Source: an uncultured Oscillibacter sp. (GTDB lineage: Bacteria > Bacillota > Clostridia > Oscillospirales > Oscillospiraceae). Taken from it: DNA of 54,554 nucleotides. Position numbers and translations under genes: made by a program. The notes below the pieces were generated by a model that ran no database searches, was not told the origin of the DNA, and saw only the letters and a program-made list of their open reading frames with translations. Location: contig NZ_CAJTUX010000012.1 in NCBI RefSeq assembly GCF_910579365.1, forward strand, positions 1 to 54,554, written 5' to 3'. Shown here one piece after another: positions 43,775-51,639 of this stretch (its first letter is position 1; each line of letters starts with the position of its first letter).

Positions 43775-43945
43775 CTGGAACCCGAAGCTGCCGTGTCTGC
43801 TGAAGGGAGGACGTCATTATTTTAGCGCTACACAATCCGCTTGTCATCGGCGCGGATACTGCCATAAACGCTGCCAAAGCCCATTGACGGGGTCTGGGGC
43901 TCCGGGATGGCGGGCGGGGCTTCCATCATGGGAGGCGGTTCCGTC
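43775..43945. repeat. Intact copy of the boundary repeat, right flank of nrf cargo
   Basis: The 3' end of the gene at 43828 and its downstream promoter; a diverged copy lies at 36262-36440 on the other side of the nrf cargo. Confidence 0.75.
43819..43877 (-). promoter_or_regulatory. Phased-repeat promoter P2, overlapping a gene end
   Basis: On minus: -35 ATGACA (43847-43842), 17-bp spacer, -10 TAAAAT (43824-43819). After a 12-bp gap, plus-strand TGCCA starts at 43860 and 43872. The upstream part is coding for the last residues of the gene at 43828. It reads toward the hairpin pair and the 3' side of the crp gene. Confidence 0.65.
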
Positions 43946-44598
43946 GGGGGCGGAGCTGTCTCCTTGAATTCTCTTCCAGGCCAGGGTTTTCCGGCCAGCC
44001 GTGGGGCGTGGAACTGCGGCCAGTCGGCCAGATATTTTGCGCCGAGCCACGCCTGGTAATGGACCGCGGTGGTCAGCAGCAGCTCATTGACGGCCCGCCA
44101 GTTAAGGCTGACCGCCACATGCTGTTCCGGCGCCTTTCCAAACCGGGGCACGATCAGGCCCTTCCCGGACTGCTCCCCCGGCCCGCTGTCGGCCACAAAC
44201 AGGTAATCGGTTTTGTTTCCGCCCACCAGCTTCACAATGCGGGAAAGGCTCATGCCGTCCTTCCGCTCCTTGCCATACTTCCTCAGCTGGGCCCCGGAAG
44301 TGCCGCCAAGATGCTCAAACAGCGGCTCAGTCTTTCCCTCCCGCTTCATCTGCTGCATCCGGACATGGAGGGCGCCGGTTTCCGCTTCCTTCGCCAGCAC
44401 CAGGAATTCCGGAATGCTGATGTAAATATGGACATTGTTGGTGAACCGCTGTCCGGGCGGGCGCTTCTGATCGTAGGTCACAAACTGCAAATGGACCTTA
44501 TCCAGGTGGAAGCAGTCGTTTTTCACCTCCACAAAGCAGCCTCGGGCGTCCTTGCGGATGATCTGGTCCTGATTATCAGGAATCGTCGGTTTCTCCAT
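43828..44598 (-). CDS. Unknown ICE protein with Pro-rich tail
   Basis: 256 residues. ARGCFVEVKNDCFHLDKVHLQFVTYD, FTNNVHIYISIPEFLVLAKEAETG and DGMSLSRIVKLVGG form a beta-rich then helical domain I do not recognise; a Pro-rich tail follows and the end is GSVYGSIRADDKRIV, whose codons also carry promoter P2. Conserved placement beside the ligase and Fe-S gene suggests a DNA-processing or transfer accessory role. Start ATG 44598 with GGAGCTGA. Confidence 0.55.
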   Translation of the reverse strand: MEKPTIPDNQDQIIRKDARGCFVEVKNDCFHLDKVHLQFVTYDQKRPPGQRFTNNVHIYISIPEFLVLAKEAETGALHVRMQQMKREGKTEPLFEHLGGTSGAQLRKYGKERKDGMSLSRIVKLVGGNKTDYLFVADSGPGEQSGKGLIVPRFGKAPEQHVAVSLNWRAVNELLLTTAVHYQAWLGAKYLADWPQFHAPRLAGKPWPGREFKETAPPPTEPPPMMEAPPAIPEPQTPSMGFGSVYGSIRADDKRIV

Positions 44599-44768
44599 AC
44601 GATATGTTCAGCTCCTCTCTGTTTCTTTTCTGACTCTGCCTGTCAGCAGGGGCCTCCCTCCGCGCCTCCAAAGGCGCCGGCAGGAAGCGTCCAATGCTCC
44701 TTTTTTACATCATCCACAGAAAATTCGCCGCTGGTAAGCTGGGTAAGGACTTTGGCATCATCATGGGA

Positions 44769-45440
44769 TTACTGCCTCAGCGCCTTCAGCAGGGCATCCA
44801 TATTTCGGCCATACTGCGGCAGAAACGGTTCATCCAGCTCGTAGTTGATGTAGCAGAGGAACACGATCTGCTGGAGAAGCTGTTCCCGCGTTTTTTCATC
44901 CATACCTTGCAGAATTTTTCCAAGTTTGCCATAAAAATCGAATTGCCGCTTGAGAAATTCCCGCTCCTCGCTGGGGAAGCTCCGGTTGATCCAGTCCTTC
45001 ACCTGAACCCTCCCGCCGGCGAGGTGGAAGGGCTTATCCTTGCACAAAAACCAAACGAAGTCCCGGCCCCGGCTGCCCGGCCCCACCGAGAACGGATAGT
45101 GCCTGTAAACGCGGGGCCGTGCGGGGTAGATCGTGCAGCGGTTCTCTTTCAGAAACACGCAGCTCCGGTCCGGGCCATCCGTGTTCAGCATCATAGCGGG
45201 GAAGCCCTCTGTGAGCAAAACCGTATGAGTATATTTCAGGCAAAAGGTGCTCACATCCATCTCGGGATCTTCATGGTCCCGCAGGTACTTTGCGATCCGG
45301 CAGGCGTCCAGGCTCTCCACCATCACAGAGTCTTCAATATCACGGCAGCACTGGCCGCAGAGCCGGCAGTGAAAATCAACCCAGTCCTTATCCTGCAGAG
45401 GCATTGCCTCCCAGGGCGGCTGGTTCGGCTGATTTGGCAT
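44769..45440 (-). CDS. YkgJ-type Fe-S/zinc cluster protein
   Basis: 223 residues. The motif CRLCGQCCRDI near the N-terminus, then CLKYTHTVLL and CVFLKENRCTIYPARPRVYRHYPF, is the CxxCxxCC type of the YkgJ family, binding an iron-sulfur cluster or zinc. The role is unknown; some members link to flagellin or protein modification. It follows ligA. Directly after the TAA stop the same frame stays open for 41 more protein-like codons (see findings). Confidence 0.8.
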   Translation of the reverse strand: MPNQPNQPPWEAMPLQDKDWVDFHCRLCGQCCRDIEDSVMVESLDACRIAKYLRDHEDPEMDVSTFCLKYTHTVLLTEGFPAMMLNTDGPDRSCVFLKENRCTIYPARPRVYRHYPFSVGPGSRGRDFVWFLCKDKPFHLAGGRVQVKDWINRSFPSEEREFLKRQFDFYGKLGKILQGMDEKTREQLLQQIVFLCYINYELDEPFLPQYGRNMDALLKALRQ

Positions 45441-45465
45441 AGGTCGTTCCCCTTTCTTACATCAA

Positions 45466-45495
45466 GGGGGAGGCGCCCCTTCGGATGCCTCCCCC
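45466..45495 (-). other. Hairpin between ligA and the Fe-S gene
   Basis: A 9-bp GC-rich stem (45466-45474 with 45487-45495) followed by only TTGATG. Weak terminator or mRNA-stability element. Confidence 0.55.
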
Positions 45496-45507
45496 GAATT
45501 TGTCCGC

Positions 45508-47463
45508 TCAGACGCCGGCGTCCGCCAGCATCTGCTCGAAATCCTGCTCCGTGAGCGTCCTGACGCCCAGGCTCTGGGCCTTCGCCAGCTTGCTCCCGGC
45601 ATTCTCACCCACAATCAGGTAGTCCGTCTTCTTGCTGACGGCCCCGGTGGGCTTGGCCCCCAGGCTCAGCAGCTTCATCTGGATGCCGTCCCGGGTATAG
45701 TTCTCCAGCTTGCCGGTGGCCACAACGATCTTCCCGGCAAAGGGATTCTCAGCGGTGTTCATAGTCGTTTCCTCCGTTTCAAATGTGATGTGCTTCAGGG
45801 CAGGACGCCACAGGCTGGCTTCCCGCTCGTCCGCATACCATGCGTAGATGTTGTCGTGCATGATCTGCCCGAAGTCCGTCAGGGCCGTAAAATCAAAGCC
45901 GTTCTGAACAGCCTGCTCAAAGGCTTCCCAGGAGCCGTGGAAGTGTCGGTTCAGCTCCCGGCCCGCGTGACGGCCCACCATGGGGATGCCCAGGGCTGCG
46001 ATGAACTGGTTGAGGGTACACCTGCGCCGCTTGTCAATGGCCGCCTGGAGCCGGTCAAAGGATTTTGCGCCAAACCCGGGCGTGGCCACAATGTCGGCCC
46101 GGTGCCGTTCCAGCTCATACAGGTCGCCGAAGTTTTTTACCCAGCCCCGCTGCACGAAGGTTTCCAGGGTCTGTTCCGCAAGACCTTCCATCTCCATCCG
46201 GGTCTTGCTGCAAAAGTGGACGAACTTCCGCACCAGCCGGGCGGAACAGTCCGGGTTCTCGCAGTAGAGCTGCCGGGTTCCGCCGGAGCTTCTGCGGATC
46301 ATCAGCGCTTCACCGCAGCAAGGGCAGGCGGCCGGGACACAGGAGGCCGCGCTTTTGGTGTGGTTTTCCGCAATCTGCGGGATAATCATATTCGCCTTAT
46401 ACACGGAAATCTTGTCCCCGGGCCCCAGAGCCAGGTCCATGAAGATGTCATAGTTGTGGAGATAGGCGTGATTGACCGTGGCGCCGTCAATCTCCACATC
46501 GTCAAACACAGCGGTGAGACTGACCATGCCGGTCCGGGTGGTGGCCACCTCCAGGGAACGGAATACCGTCTCATAGAGGGTATCCTGCCATTTCAGCGCC
46601 ATCAGCCGGTTCTCATGGTGTCCGGTAGCGCCCAGGGACCGCCCATAGGCCAGATCATCAAACTCGAAGATCAGGCCGTCCACCGGGAAGGGATACTCCT
46701 CCGGTCTGTAAAGGGCGGCGGCCTGTTTCACGGCATCCGGTGGAGCGTGTTCGGCCAGGATGGAATAGCCTACGGTGGCGAAGCCCATTTGGGACAGGAA
46801 CCGCAGGTTTTCCCACTTGGTGCTGCCGCCCAGGTTCTCGCTGATCAGGTCGAAGGCCAGAAACTCCAACCGGCGCTTCCGGCTCTCCTCCGCGTCCAGC
46901 TTGCGAACGCTGCCTGCCGCCAGGTTCCGGGGATGGGCGGAAGGCTCCAGCTCGTTCAGCTCCTTGAAATTCTGCCAGCTGATCACGCACTCGCCCCGGA
47001 CCTCCAGGGGTTCCGTGCAGGGGATGGCCAGGGGCACGTTTCCCGTGACCCGGACATTGTGGGTCACATCTTCGCCCTTGAGCCCGTCGCCCCGGGTAAT
47101 GGCCTTGACCAGCCTTCCGCCGTCATAGCGCAGGACCAGCGTGAGGCCGTCCAGCTTCCAGCTCAGCACAGCCCGCTGGCCGCCGAGAAACTTGTGGATC
47201 TCCCGGATGGACTTGGTCTTGTCCGCGGAGAGCATGGGCTTTGTGTGCGTCACCGCCGTCAGGCCCTCCAGCACCTCGCCGGGCGCCCGCCGGGTAGGCG
47301 AGGCCGCCAGGATAATGCCGCTTTCCTGTTCCAGTCGCTTCAGCTCATCGTAGAGCCGGTCATACTCCAGATCGGTCATAATCGGCGCGTCCAGCTTGAA
47401 ATAAGCGGTATCCGCCTCCCGGAGCTTGGGAATCAGTTCCCTCATTCGCGTTACAGGGTTCAT
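45508..47463 (-). CDS. ligA: NAD-dependent DNA ligase
   Basis: 651 residues, full length. Adenylation Lys103 in SWKLDGLTLVLRY, OB fold, four-Cys zinc finger (CPCCGEAL...YCENPDCSARL), helix-hairpin-helix region (VATPGFGAKSFDRLQAAI) and C-terminal BRCT domain (NPFAGKIVVATGKLENYTRDG onward). Start ATG 47463 with TGGAGGCAGCAA. It seals nicks with NAD. A second ligase on an ICE probably closes the transferred circle or repairs host-attacked DNA. Driven by a near-consensus promoter with a hairpin leader. Confidence 0.95.
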   Translation of the reverse strand: MNPVTRMRELIPKLREADTAYFKLDAPIMTDLEYDRLYDELKRLEQESGIILAASPTRRAPGEVLEGLTAVTHTKPMLSADKTKSIREIHKFLGGQRAVLSWKLDGLTLVLRYDGGRLVKAITRGDGLKGEDVTHNVRVTGNVPLAIPCTEPLEVRGECVISWQNFKELNELEPSAHPRNLAAGSVRKLDAEESRKRRLEFLAFDLISENLGGSTKWENLRFLSQMGFATVGYSILAEHAPPDAVKQAAALYRPEEYPFPVDGLIFEFDDLAYGRSLGATGHHENRLMALKWQDTLYETVFRSLEVATTRTGMVSLTAVFDDVEIDGATVNHAYLHNYDIFMDLALGPGDKISVYKANMIIPQIAENHTKSAASCVPAACPCCGEALMIRRSSGGTRQLYCENPDCSARLVRKFVHFCSKTRMEMEGLAEQTLETFVQRGWVKNFGDLYELERHRADIVATPGFGAKSFDRLQAAIDKRRRCTLNQFIAALGIPMVGRHAGRELNRHFHGSWEAFEQAVQNGFDFTALTDFGQIMHDNIYAWYADEREASLWRPALKHITFETEETTMNTAENPFAGKIVVATGKLENYTRDGIQMKLLSLGAKPTGAVSKKTDYLIVGENAGSKLAKAQSLGVRTLTEQDFEQMLADAGV

Positions 47464-47590
47464 TTGCTGCCTCCAATCTGCTTTTTTGTGGGGATTTGAC
47501 TGAAAAATCTCTCACCTCCAAATGAAAAGAGGAGCGCCTTGCGGCGTTCCCCATCGTTTTGCCCTCTTGGGAAAGGGCCAGTATATATAA

Positions 47591-47636
47591 AAAGCGCTCA
47601 AAGGCAGAAACTGCCTCTGAGCGCTTTGTAACACGG
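47591..47636 (-). promoter_or_regulatory. ligA leader: CCGTGTTACAAAG plus terminator-like hairpin
   Basis: Reading minus: CCGTGTTACAAAG (47636-47624) runs into a hairpin with 10-bp arms (47618-47627 and 47591-47600), an inner GGCAG/CTGCC stem, then TTTTTATATATA. Same arrangement as at 33491-33535. Confidence 0.7.
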
Positions 47637-47679
47637 TCACGGTGATTGCCGGTGCAATCGTCTGATACTGTATACTGGC

Positions 47680-47708
47680 ATTATAACCGGAGAGCGGGGA
47701 TTTTGCAA
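47680..47708 (-). promoter_or_regulatory. ligA: ligA promoter
   Basis: On minus: -35 TTGCAA (47708-47703), 17-bp spacer, perfect -10 TATAAT (47685-47680). A leader of about 210 bases follows before ligA. Confidence 0.88.
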
Positions 47709-47736
47709 GCCTTTTGTCCGATTCCTGTCAGCGTAT

Positions 47737-47754
47737 CTTCAGGATATCCTGAAG
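47737..47754. promoter_or_regulatory. Perfect 18-bp palindrome upstream of the ligA promoter
   Basis: CTTCAGGATATCCTGAAG is a perfect palindrome without spacer, about 30 bp upstream of the -35 box and just past the stop of the gene at 47781. Likely a protein-binding site. Confidence 0.6.
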
Positions 47755-47780
47755 CGACTCATGGAGCAGACAGCCCGCAA

Positions 47781-49109
47781 TCAACGGCAGGCGGCGGGCA
47801 TACTTCGTCCGCAGAAGCCGGTAATCCAGCCGTTGAAGCGAATGCGGTCCAAGCCGTCCATGTCCTTGCAGATTTCATAGAGCTTGCAGGCCCGCTTCTT
47901 GTCCCGCAGAGACAGTCCGAGCGTGGCATGAATTTCCGTGATGCCCTCCTGATCGTCCAGGCAGTGGCAGCGGATCAGCAGCTCCGCAATGCGATAGTCT
48001 TTTCGGCTGAGCCGGATACCTCTCAACCGGATACCCTTTTTGTGAATCAGTTCCACGGACTGCGCGCCGTGGGTGGGTTCTCTGCCGTCCGAAACGCGGC
48101 CGATATCATGGAGCAGGCTGAAATAAATGAGAATCTGCCGGTCTGCCTCCGTGAGCAGATCGCCGGAGTGATGGATGTAGAGCAGCGACAGCAGCAGGAC
48201 CCGAAGGACATGACGGACTCCGTGGATCTGGAAGTCGTTTTCCTCGGGATATCCAAGGCCAAACGCCAGACAGCCGTACCGGGTGAAGTCCAGGAGCGTC
48301 GGGGCAAGCAGCAGGGGAACTGTCTCTTTGACAGCAGGGATCATGTCCTCATAGAACCATTCCTTCTCTGTCCCTGGCCGCAGGATCACTTCGTTTTCCA
48401 CGCGGTAGCCCTCGTCATAGGCCACGATGTCCTCCGGGCGCACCTTGGCTACCACGATATGGGTTCCCTGTCCGAAGTGAGTCGCAACCCAAAGCGCGTT
48501 CCCAGGATGGGTTGACCAGGAAATTGCCTTTTCCGGCGGCTGGGACAACGCTCCCATGCCGCGGTACAGCGTCACTCTGCCGTCTGCGTCCGCTGGGGGC
48601 AAAGAGGGCGGGGACGCCTGGGAGAAGACATACTCCAGAATGTCCGGATTCCACATCCCGTTGGAATAGCCAATCCGCTTATAGATACTGTGCCAGACGG
48701 AAAAGACCTCCGCAGGCGAAATGTCCTGATACCGCTGCTGGAAATCATAAATCAGCATTGGAACCGGCACATAAAGGCGATAGTATTCCGGCCACGTTTT
48801 CCGCTCCAATGCTGCTGCGGCCTTCTGCTGCCAGGTTTCCAAATGAGTACAGCTCAGATGGTCCTTGAGGTACTTCCGGCCTGGGTAGAGGGTAAGATAA
48901 AGCCCCTTTTCGTAATCGGCATAGAATGTGCTAGCAAATTTTCGTCCCGGGTCATGTACAACATGGTCGATGGAGAGGTCGCAGGCATCCAGCATCTGCA
49001 CCAGCTCTGTGAAGGTCAGGTCTGTTTCCAAGCTGTTCAGGGCAGCTTCCGTCAGCGGCTCGAACCGGGTCATGCTGCCGCGGACCTCCATATAAAATTT
49101 CTGTCCCAT
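47781..49109 (-). CDS. ADP-ribosyltransferase-like domain fused to an HD domain
   Basis: 442 residues. The middle has the R-S-E set of ADP-ribosyltransferases: Arg183 in VTLYRGM, S-W-S-T at 197-200 and ENE at 238-240 (an ExE motif, as in arginine-modifying enzymes). The C-terminal third is an HD fold: HGVRHVLR (296-303), HDIGR (334-338), later His382 and Asp416/418. The N-terminal 170 residues are unassigned. It sits in a chain with 49111. The target is unknown; counter-defence or host takeover is inferred. An alternative start is ATG 49073. Confidence 0.7.
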   Translation of the reverse strand: MGQKFYMEVRGSMTRFEPLTEAALNSLETDLTFTELVQMLDACDLSIDHVVHDPGRKFASTFYADYEKGLYLTLYPGRKYLKDHLSCTHLETWQQKAAAALERKTWPEYYRLYVPVPMLIYDFQQRYQDISPAEVFSVWHSIYKRIGYSNGMWNPDILEYVFSQASPPSLPPADADGRVTLYRGMGALSQPPEKAISWSTHPGNALWVATHFGQGTHIVVAKVRPEDIVAYDEGYRVENEVILRPGTEKEWFYEDMIPAVKETVPLLLAPTLLDFTRYGCLAFGLGYPEENDFQIHGVRHVLRVLLLSLLYIHHSGDLLTEADRQILIYFSLLHDIGRVSDGREPTHGAQSVELIHKKGIRLRGIRLSRKDYRIAELLIRCHCLDDQEGITEIHATLGLSLRDKKRACKLYEICKDMDGLDRIRFNGWITGFCGRSMPAACR

Positions 49110-49110
49110 C

Positions 49111-49437
49111 TCAGCCCGCTTCCGTTTCGCTCCGCATCAGATCCGGCACCCAGACCGCGTGGCGGCGGCACAGCACCAGATAGTCCGGCAGGCCATGCAC
49201 CGGCCGCAGCTCCGGGCCGGGATCGCTGTCGATGAGGGTCAGAAGCTCCTCCTTGCCGCACAGGTGCGGGAGATACCGGGTGCGCTTACGGGAGAAATCG
49301 CAGTCCCCGTCCAGGCCCAGAAGCATAAGGACCCGGGCGTCGTCCGGCAGGCGGTCTGCCAAGGTATGCAGGCTTGTTTTTGCCGTTACCTGCCTGCATG
49401 GGTTCATATAAGGCGTATAAAGCTCTTTTATAATCAT
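49111..49437 (-). CDS. Unknown small protein upstream of the ART-HD gene
   Basis: 108 residues. ARVLMLLGLDGDCDFSRKRTRYLPHLCG and LPDYLVLCRRHAVWVPDLM are not a known family. Stop and next start are one base apart, so the product likely works with, or is an immunity partner of, the ART-HD protein; this is inferred from coupling only. Confidence 0.5.
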   Translation of the reverse strand: MIIKELYTPYMNPCRQVTAKTSLHTLADRLPDDARVLMLLGLDGDCDFSRKRTRYLPHLCGKEELLTLIDSDPGPELRPVHGLPDYLVLCRRHAVWVPDLMRSETEAG

Positions 49438-49449
49438 TTTCCTTTTCCA

Positions 49450-49815
49450 TCAGATATGATATTCTCCACGCTTGCCCCAGACGAGGCGCAGGCCAGGCCG
49501 GTCCTTCAGGCGGTCGGAATAAGTACAGCCCGCCACCATATAGCCTTGAGGCACCTCCGGCGGGACAGGACGTCGCTCCGGGGGCAAAACCGCGGAATCA
49601 AACAGGGAAACCTGCGCGTCCTCGCTGCACCGTTCCTCCAAAATCCGGTACCAGTAAATGATGTGGTTCCGGACCAGATTCATATTGACCCCATCCGGCC
49701 ACAAGGGGTCCTGACAGCCATTGGCGGCAATGTCGTTCCGCCGCTGGTACTCCCGCTCCAGCTCGGCCTGAATCTGCTGAATGGTCATGCGTTCCGGGGA
49801 GATATACTTAGCCAT
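49450..49815 (-). CDS. Unknown ICE protein
   Basis: 121 residues from ATG 49815, which overlaps the methylase-like stop. ISPERMTIQQIQAELEREYQRRNDIAANG is helical; VNMNLVRNHIIYWYRILEERC follows. No domain recognised. GGAGGG serves as ribosome site. Probably tied to the methylase-like protein above. Confidence 0.5.
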   Translation of the reverse strand: MAKYISPERMTIQQIQAELEREYQRRNDIAANGCQDPLWPDGVNMNLVRNHIIYWYRILEERCSEDAQVSLFDSAVLPPERRPVPPEVPQGYMVAGCTYSDRLKDRPGLRLVWGKRGEYHI

Positions 49816-50572
49816 CAAGCAGCCCTCCTTGCAGCATACGAATGGCTCTGTAGGTCGGCTCGGACGCCATTTTCAAAAGTTCGTCGTCCCGGTTTCTTCC
49901 CGGCGCGAAGGACATCGGCGCCCGCCAAACCCATCTGCCCAGAAGATAGGCCGGTGTGTACCAGCGGTCGTATTCCTTCAGGGCCAGCACATCGCCATGG
50001 ATGATCACTGCCGGGATTCCATAGAGGGATAACTGAATGTAGGACATCCATACACAGCGGATATCCACATCCTCCGCCCGAACCACCAGGTTTTGGGCCG
50101 GATTCCATCCAAGCTCCTGTATCCGTCCGGCGAAGGCCAGACTGATGCAGCCAGCGCCGCAGGTGGGTTCGTTCATGGTGAAGTATCCGCATTCCGGAAG
50201 CACCTGGCCGTCCGGTACCGTAAGCTCGTTCAGCAGCATGGACAGCGAAGGCGGAGTAAAGTCCTGCCCCTTCCCGCCTGGGCACAATTCCATGAAGGCA
50301 GGCCCCAGGAGATCCTCAAAGCAGCCGCGATCCACATTCTCACAAATTTGCTCGATCAGATTCAGAAACGCCTGGGACAACTCCGCTTTCTCCTTCGGAT
50401 GGTACTTCTGGAGCAGTGTCTTCAAACTTGCCTGCCGCTGCTGGACATGGACCGGATCAAAGCTGCTGCTGATCATGCAGGCAGACATCTCAAGGAAGTC
50501 GGTGAATACGGCGTGACGGCGGATTCGCCCACGGGTGATATTCCCGATCTCCAGAATCTCCTTCCGTGTCAT
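49808..50572 (-). CDS. N6-DNA-methylase-like protein without the catalytic NPPY motif
   Basis: 254 residues from ATG 50572 after GCAGGAGGAGG. GQDFTPPSLSMLLNEL and EPTCGAGCISLAF correspond to the HsdM/N6_Mtase region and SAM motif I (normally DPACGSG); RAEDVDIRCVWMSYIQLSLYGIPAVIIHGD is also typical. The catalytic NPPY/F motif is not there (TPAYLLGR in its place). Many ICEs carry this short form. It could bind SAM or DNA to mask sites, but methylation seems unlikely. Confidence 0.7.
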   Translation of the reverse strand: MTRKEILEIGNITRGRIRRHAVFTDFLEMSACMISSSFDPVHVQQRQASLKTLLQKYHPKEKAELSQAFLNLIEQICENVDRGCFEDLLGPAFMELCPGGKGQDFTPPSLSMLLNELTVPDGQVLPECGYFTMNEPTCGAGCISLAFAGRIQELGWNPAQNLVVRAEDVDIRCVWMSYIQLSLYGIPAVIIHGDVLALKEYDRWYTPAYLLGRWVWRAPMSFAPGRNRDDELLKMASEPTYRAIRMLQGGLLDG

Positions 50573-51129
50573 GTCCGTTCCTCCTCCTGCGGCGCCCTCC
50601 TGTAAGCGGAGAACCGGCCGCAGATGGGACAACAGACCCTTCCGTCAAAGCTCTGGGCAATCTGTTCCTCTGTGACCTCGCCGGGCTTCTGGCAGCTGCC
50701 ATATCCGGAAACCTCCGTCCGCAGGGAGTTCAGGTTCAGGTACAATGTGCCGGAAAAGCCGTCCTCTGTGGCCACGTCCTTTTCCTGGGGGAGCAGCGCC
50801 AGAATGGTTTCCAGCTCCTTGTTCTTGCTCTCCACCGTCTCTGTCTGGGTCAGGGCCTGGGTTTCATCTCCCATGACTACCTCCCGCAGGATGTCCGAAC
50901 ACGCATAGCGAAGCCCATCCCGCTCGAAGTCCTCCCGGGGAATGGCGGAAGGATCAACGCTGGGGGAAAGGTCATAGACCTTATGGATCTCCTGTGCCTC
51001 CTGATCCACAATGACATCCACGGGGAGAATGCTGCCGGCCTCGGCACTTTCCGGAGAAACCGCCGAAGCGGAAAGCGCCAGCGCCAAAGACAGCAGCGCC
51101 GACACCGCCAGAGAAAAAAGTTTCTTCAT
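50569..51129 (-). CDS. Secreted ICE protein with C-terminal CxxC
   Basis: 186 residues. Signal peptide (MKKLFSLAVSALLSLALALSASA), then a domain with VYDLSPSVDPSAIPREDFERDGLRYACSDILR (in part) like secreted proteins in Gram-positive conjugation operons, which usually continue to a membrane anchor. Here it ends with VCCPICGRFSAYRR, a zinc or redox CxxC, without an anchor. It may be a shortened form. Lies after the pilin-like gene and overlaps the methylase-like start by 4 bp. Confidence 0.6.
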   Translation of the reverse strand: MKKLFSLAVSALLSLALALSASAVSPESAEAGSILPVDVIVDQEAQEIHKVYDLSPSVDPSAIPREDFERDGLRYACSDILREVVMGDETQALTQTETVESKNKELETILALLPQEKDVATEDGFSGTLYLNLNSLRTEVSGYGSCQKPGEVTEEQIAQSFDGRVCCPICGRFSAYRRAPQEEERT

Positions 51130-51151
51130 GTGTCCTTGCCTCCTCCGCCGT

Positions 51152-51526
51152 TTAAGGCGTGTAGTTGCCGCCCTGAATCAACGGCTGCAAATAGGCTGCC
51201 GCGAAGCCCAGCGTGTTCAGCACGATCCAGGTGACGATGATGCGCTTAAGCCAGCTGGTGGCCTCCGAAACCGCCCGCTCGTTACGGGAGATCATCCGGA
51301 CCAGCAGCGCCACGGACGCGGCGGTGACGCCGACGATGGTGCTGATGCCCACCAGCTGGCCGTAGACGTCTGCCATGATGGTGGAAAACCGGGTCCAGAT
51401 CGTGTCCGCACCGTTGTTTCCGGTTCCTGCTGCCAGGGCGGACTGGATGCAGAGCGCCGCCGTGCCGCAGGCCAGCATCGCTTTCCGCAGGCCCATTCGC
51501 AGCGTCTTCGCTTTCTTCTGTGCCAT
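51152..51526 (-). CDS. Small two-helix conjugation protein, VirB2 pilin-like
   Basis: 124 residues from ATG 51526 after AGGAGGGAACCCAT. Signal-like start (KAMLACGTAALCIQSALAAG), then two membrane helices (VGISTIVGVTAASVALLVRMI and IIVTWIVLNTLGFAAAYL), the form of VirB2/TrbC-type channel proteins and of DUF3852 proteins in Clostridia ICEs. It heads the operon driven by promoter P1 and its leader hairpin. Confidence 0.65.
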   Translation of the reverse strand: MAQKKAKTLRMGLRKAMLACGTAALCIQSALAAGTGNNGADTIWTRFSTIMADVYGQLVGISTIVGVTAASVALLVRMISRNERAVSEATSWLKRIIVTWIVLNTLGFAAAYLQPLIQGGNYTP

Positions 51527-51557
51527 ATGGGTTCCCTCCTCCTTTCTGAAAAATGGC

Positions 51558-51616
51558 GGCAAAAAAGCCGTCCCCGATACGATGTTTGTCAATCGTTCGG
51601 AAACGGCCTTTTTGCC
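51558..51616 (-). promoter_or_regulatory. Leader hairpin upstream of the pilin-like operon
   Basis: Arms 51558-51571 and 51603-51616 pair over 14 bp with one mismatch and contain the A/T run typical of terminators. It lies between promoter P1 and the start codon, so it can act as an attenuator. Confidence 0.6.
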
Positions 51617-51639
51617 CTCGCCCACTTTTGGACGATACC

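Noticed and set aside
36262..43945. Composite transposon around nrf
   Set aside because: No transposase genes or terminal inverted repeats at the borders; the flanks are diverged direct copies of element DNA.
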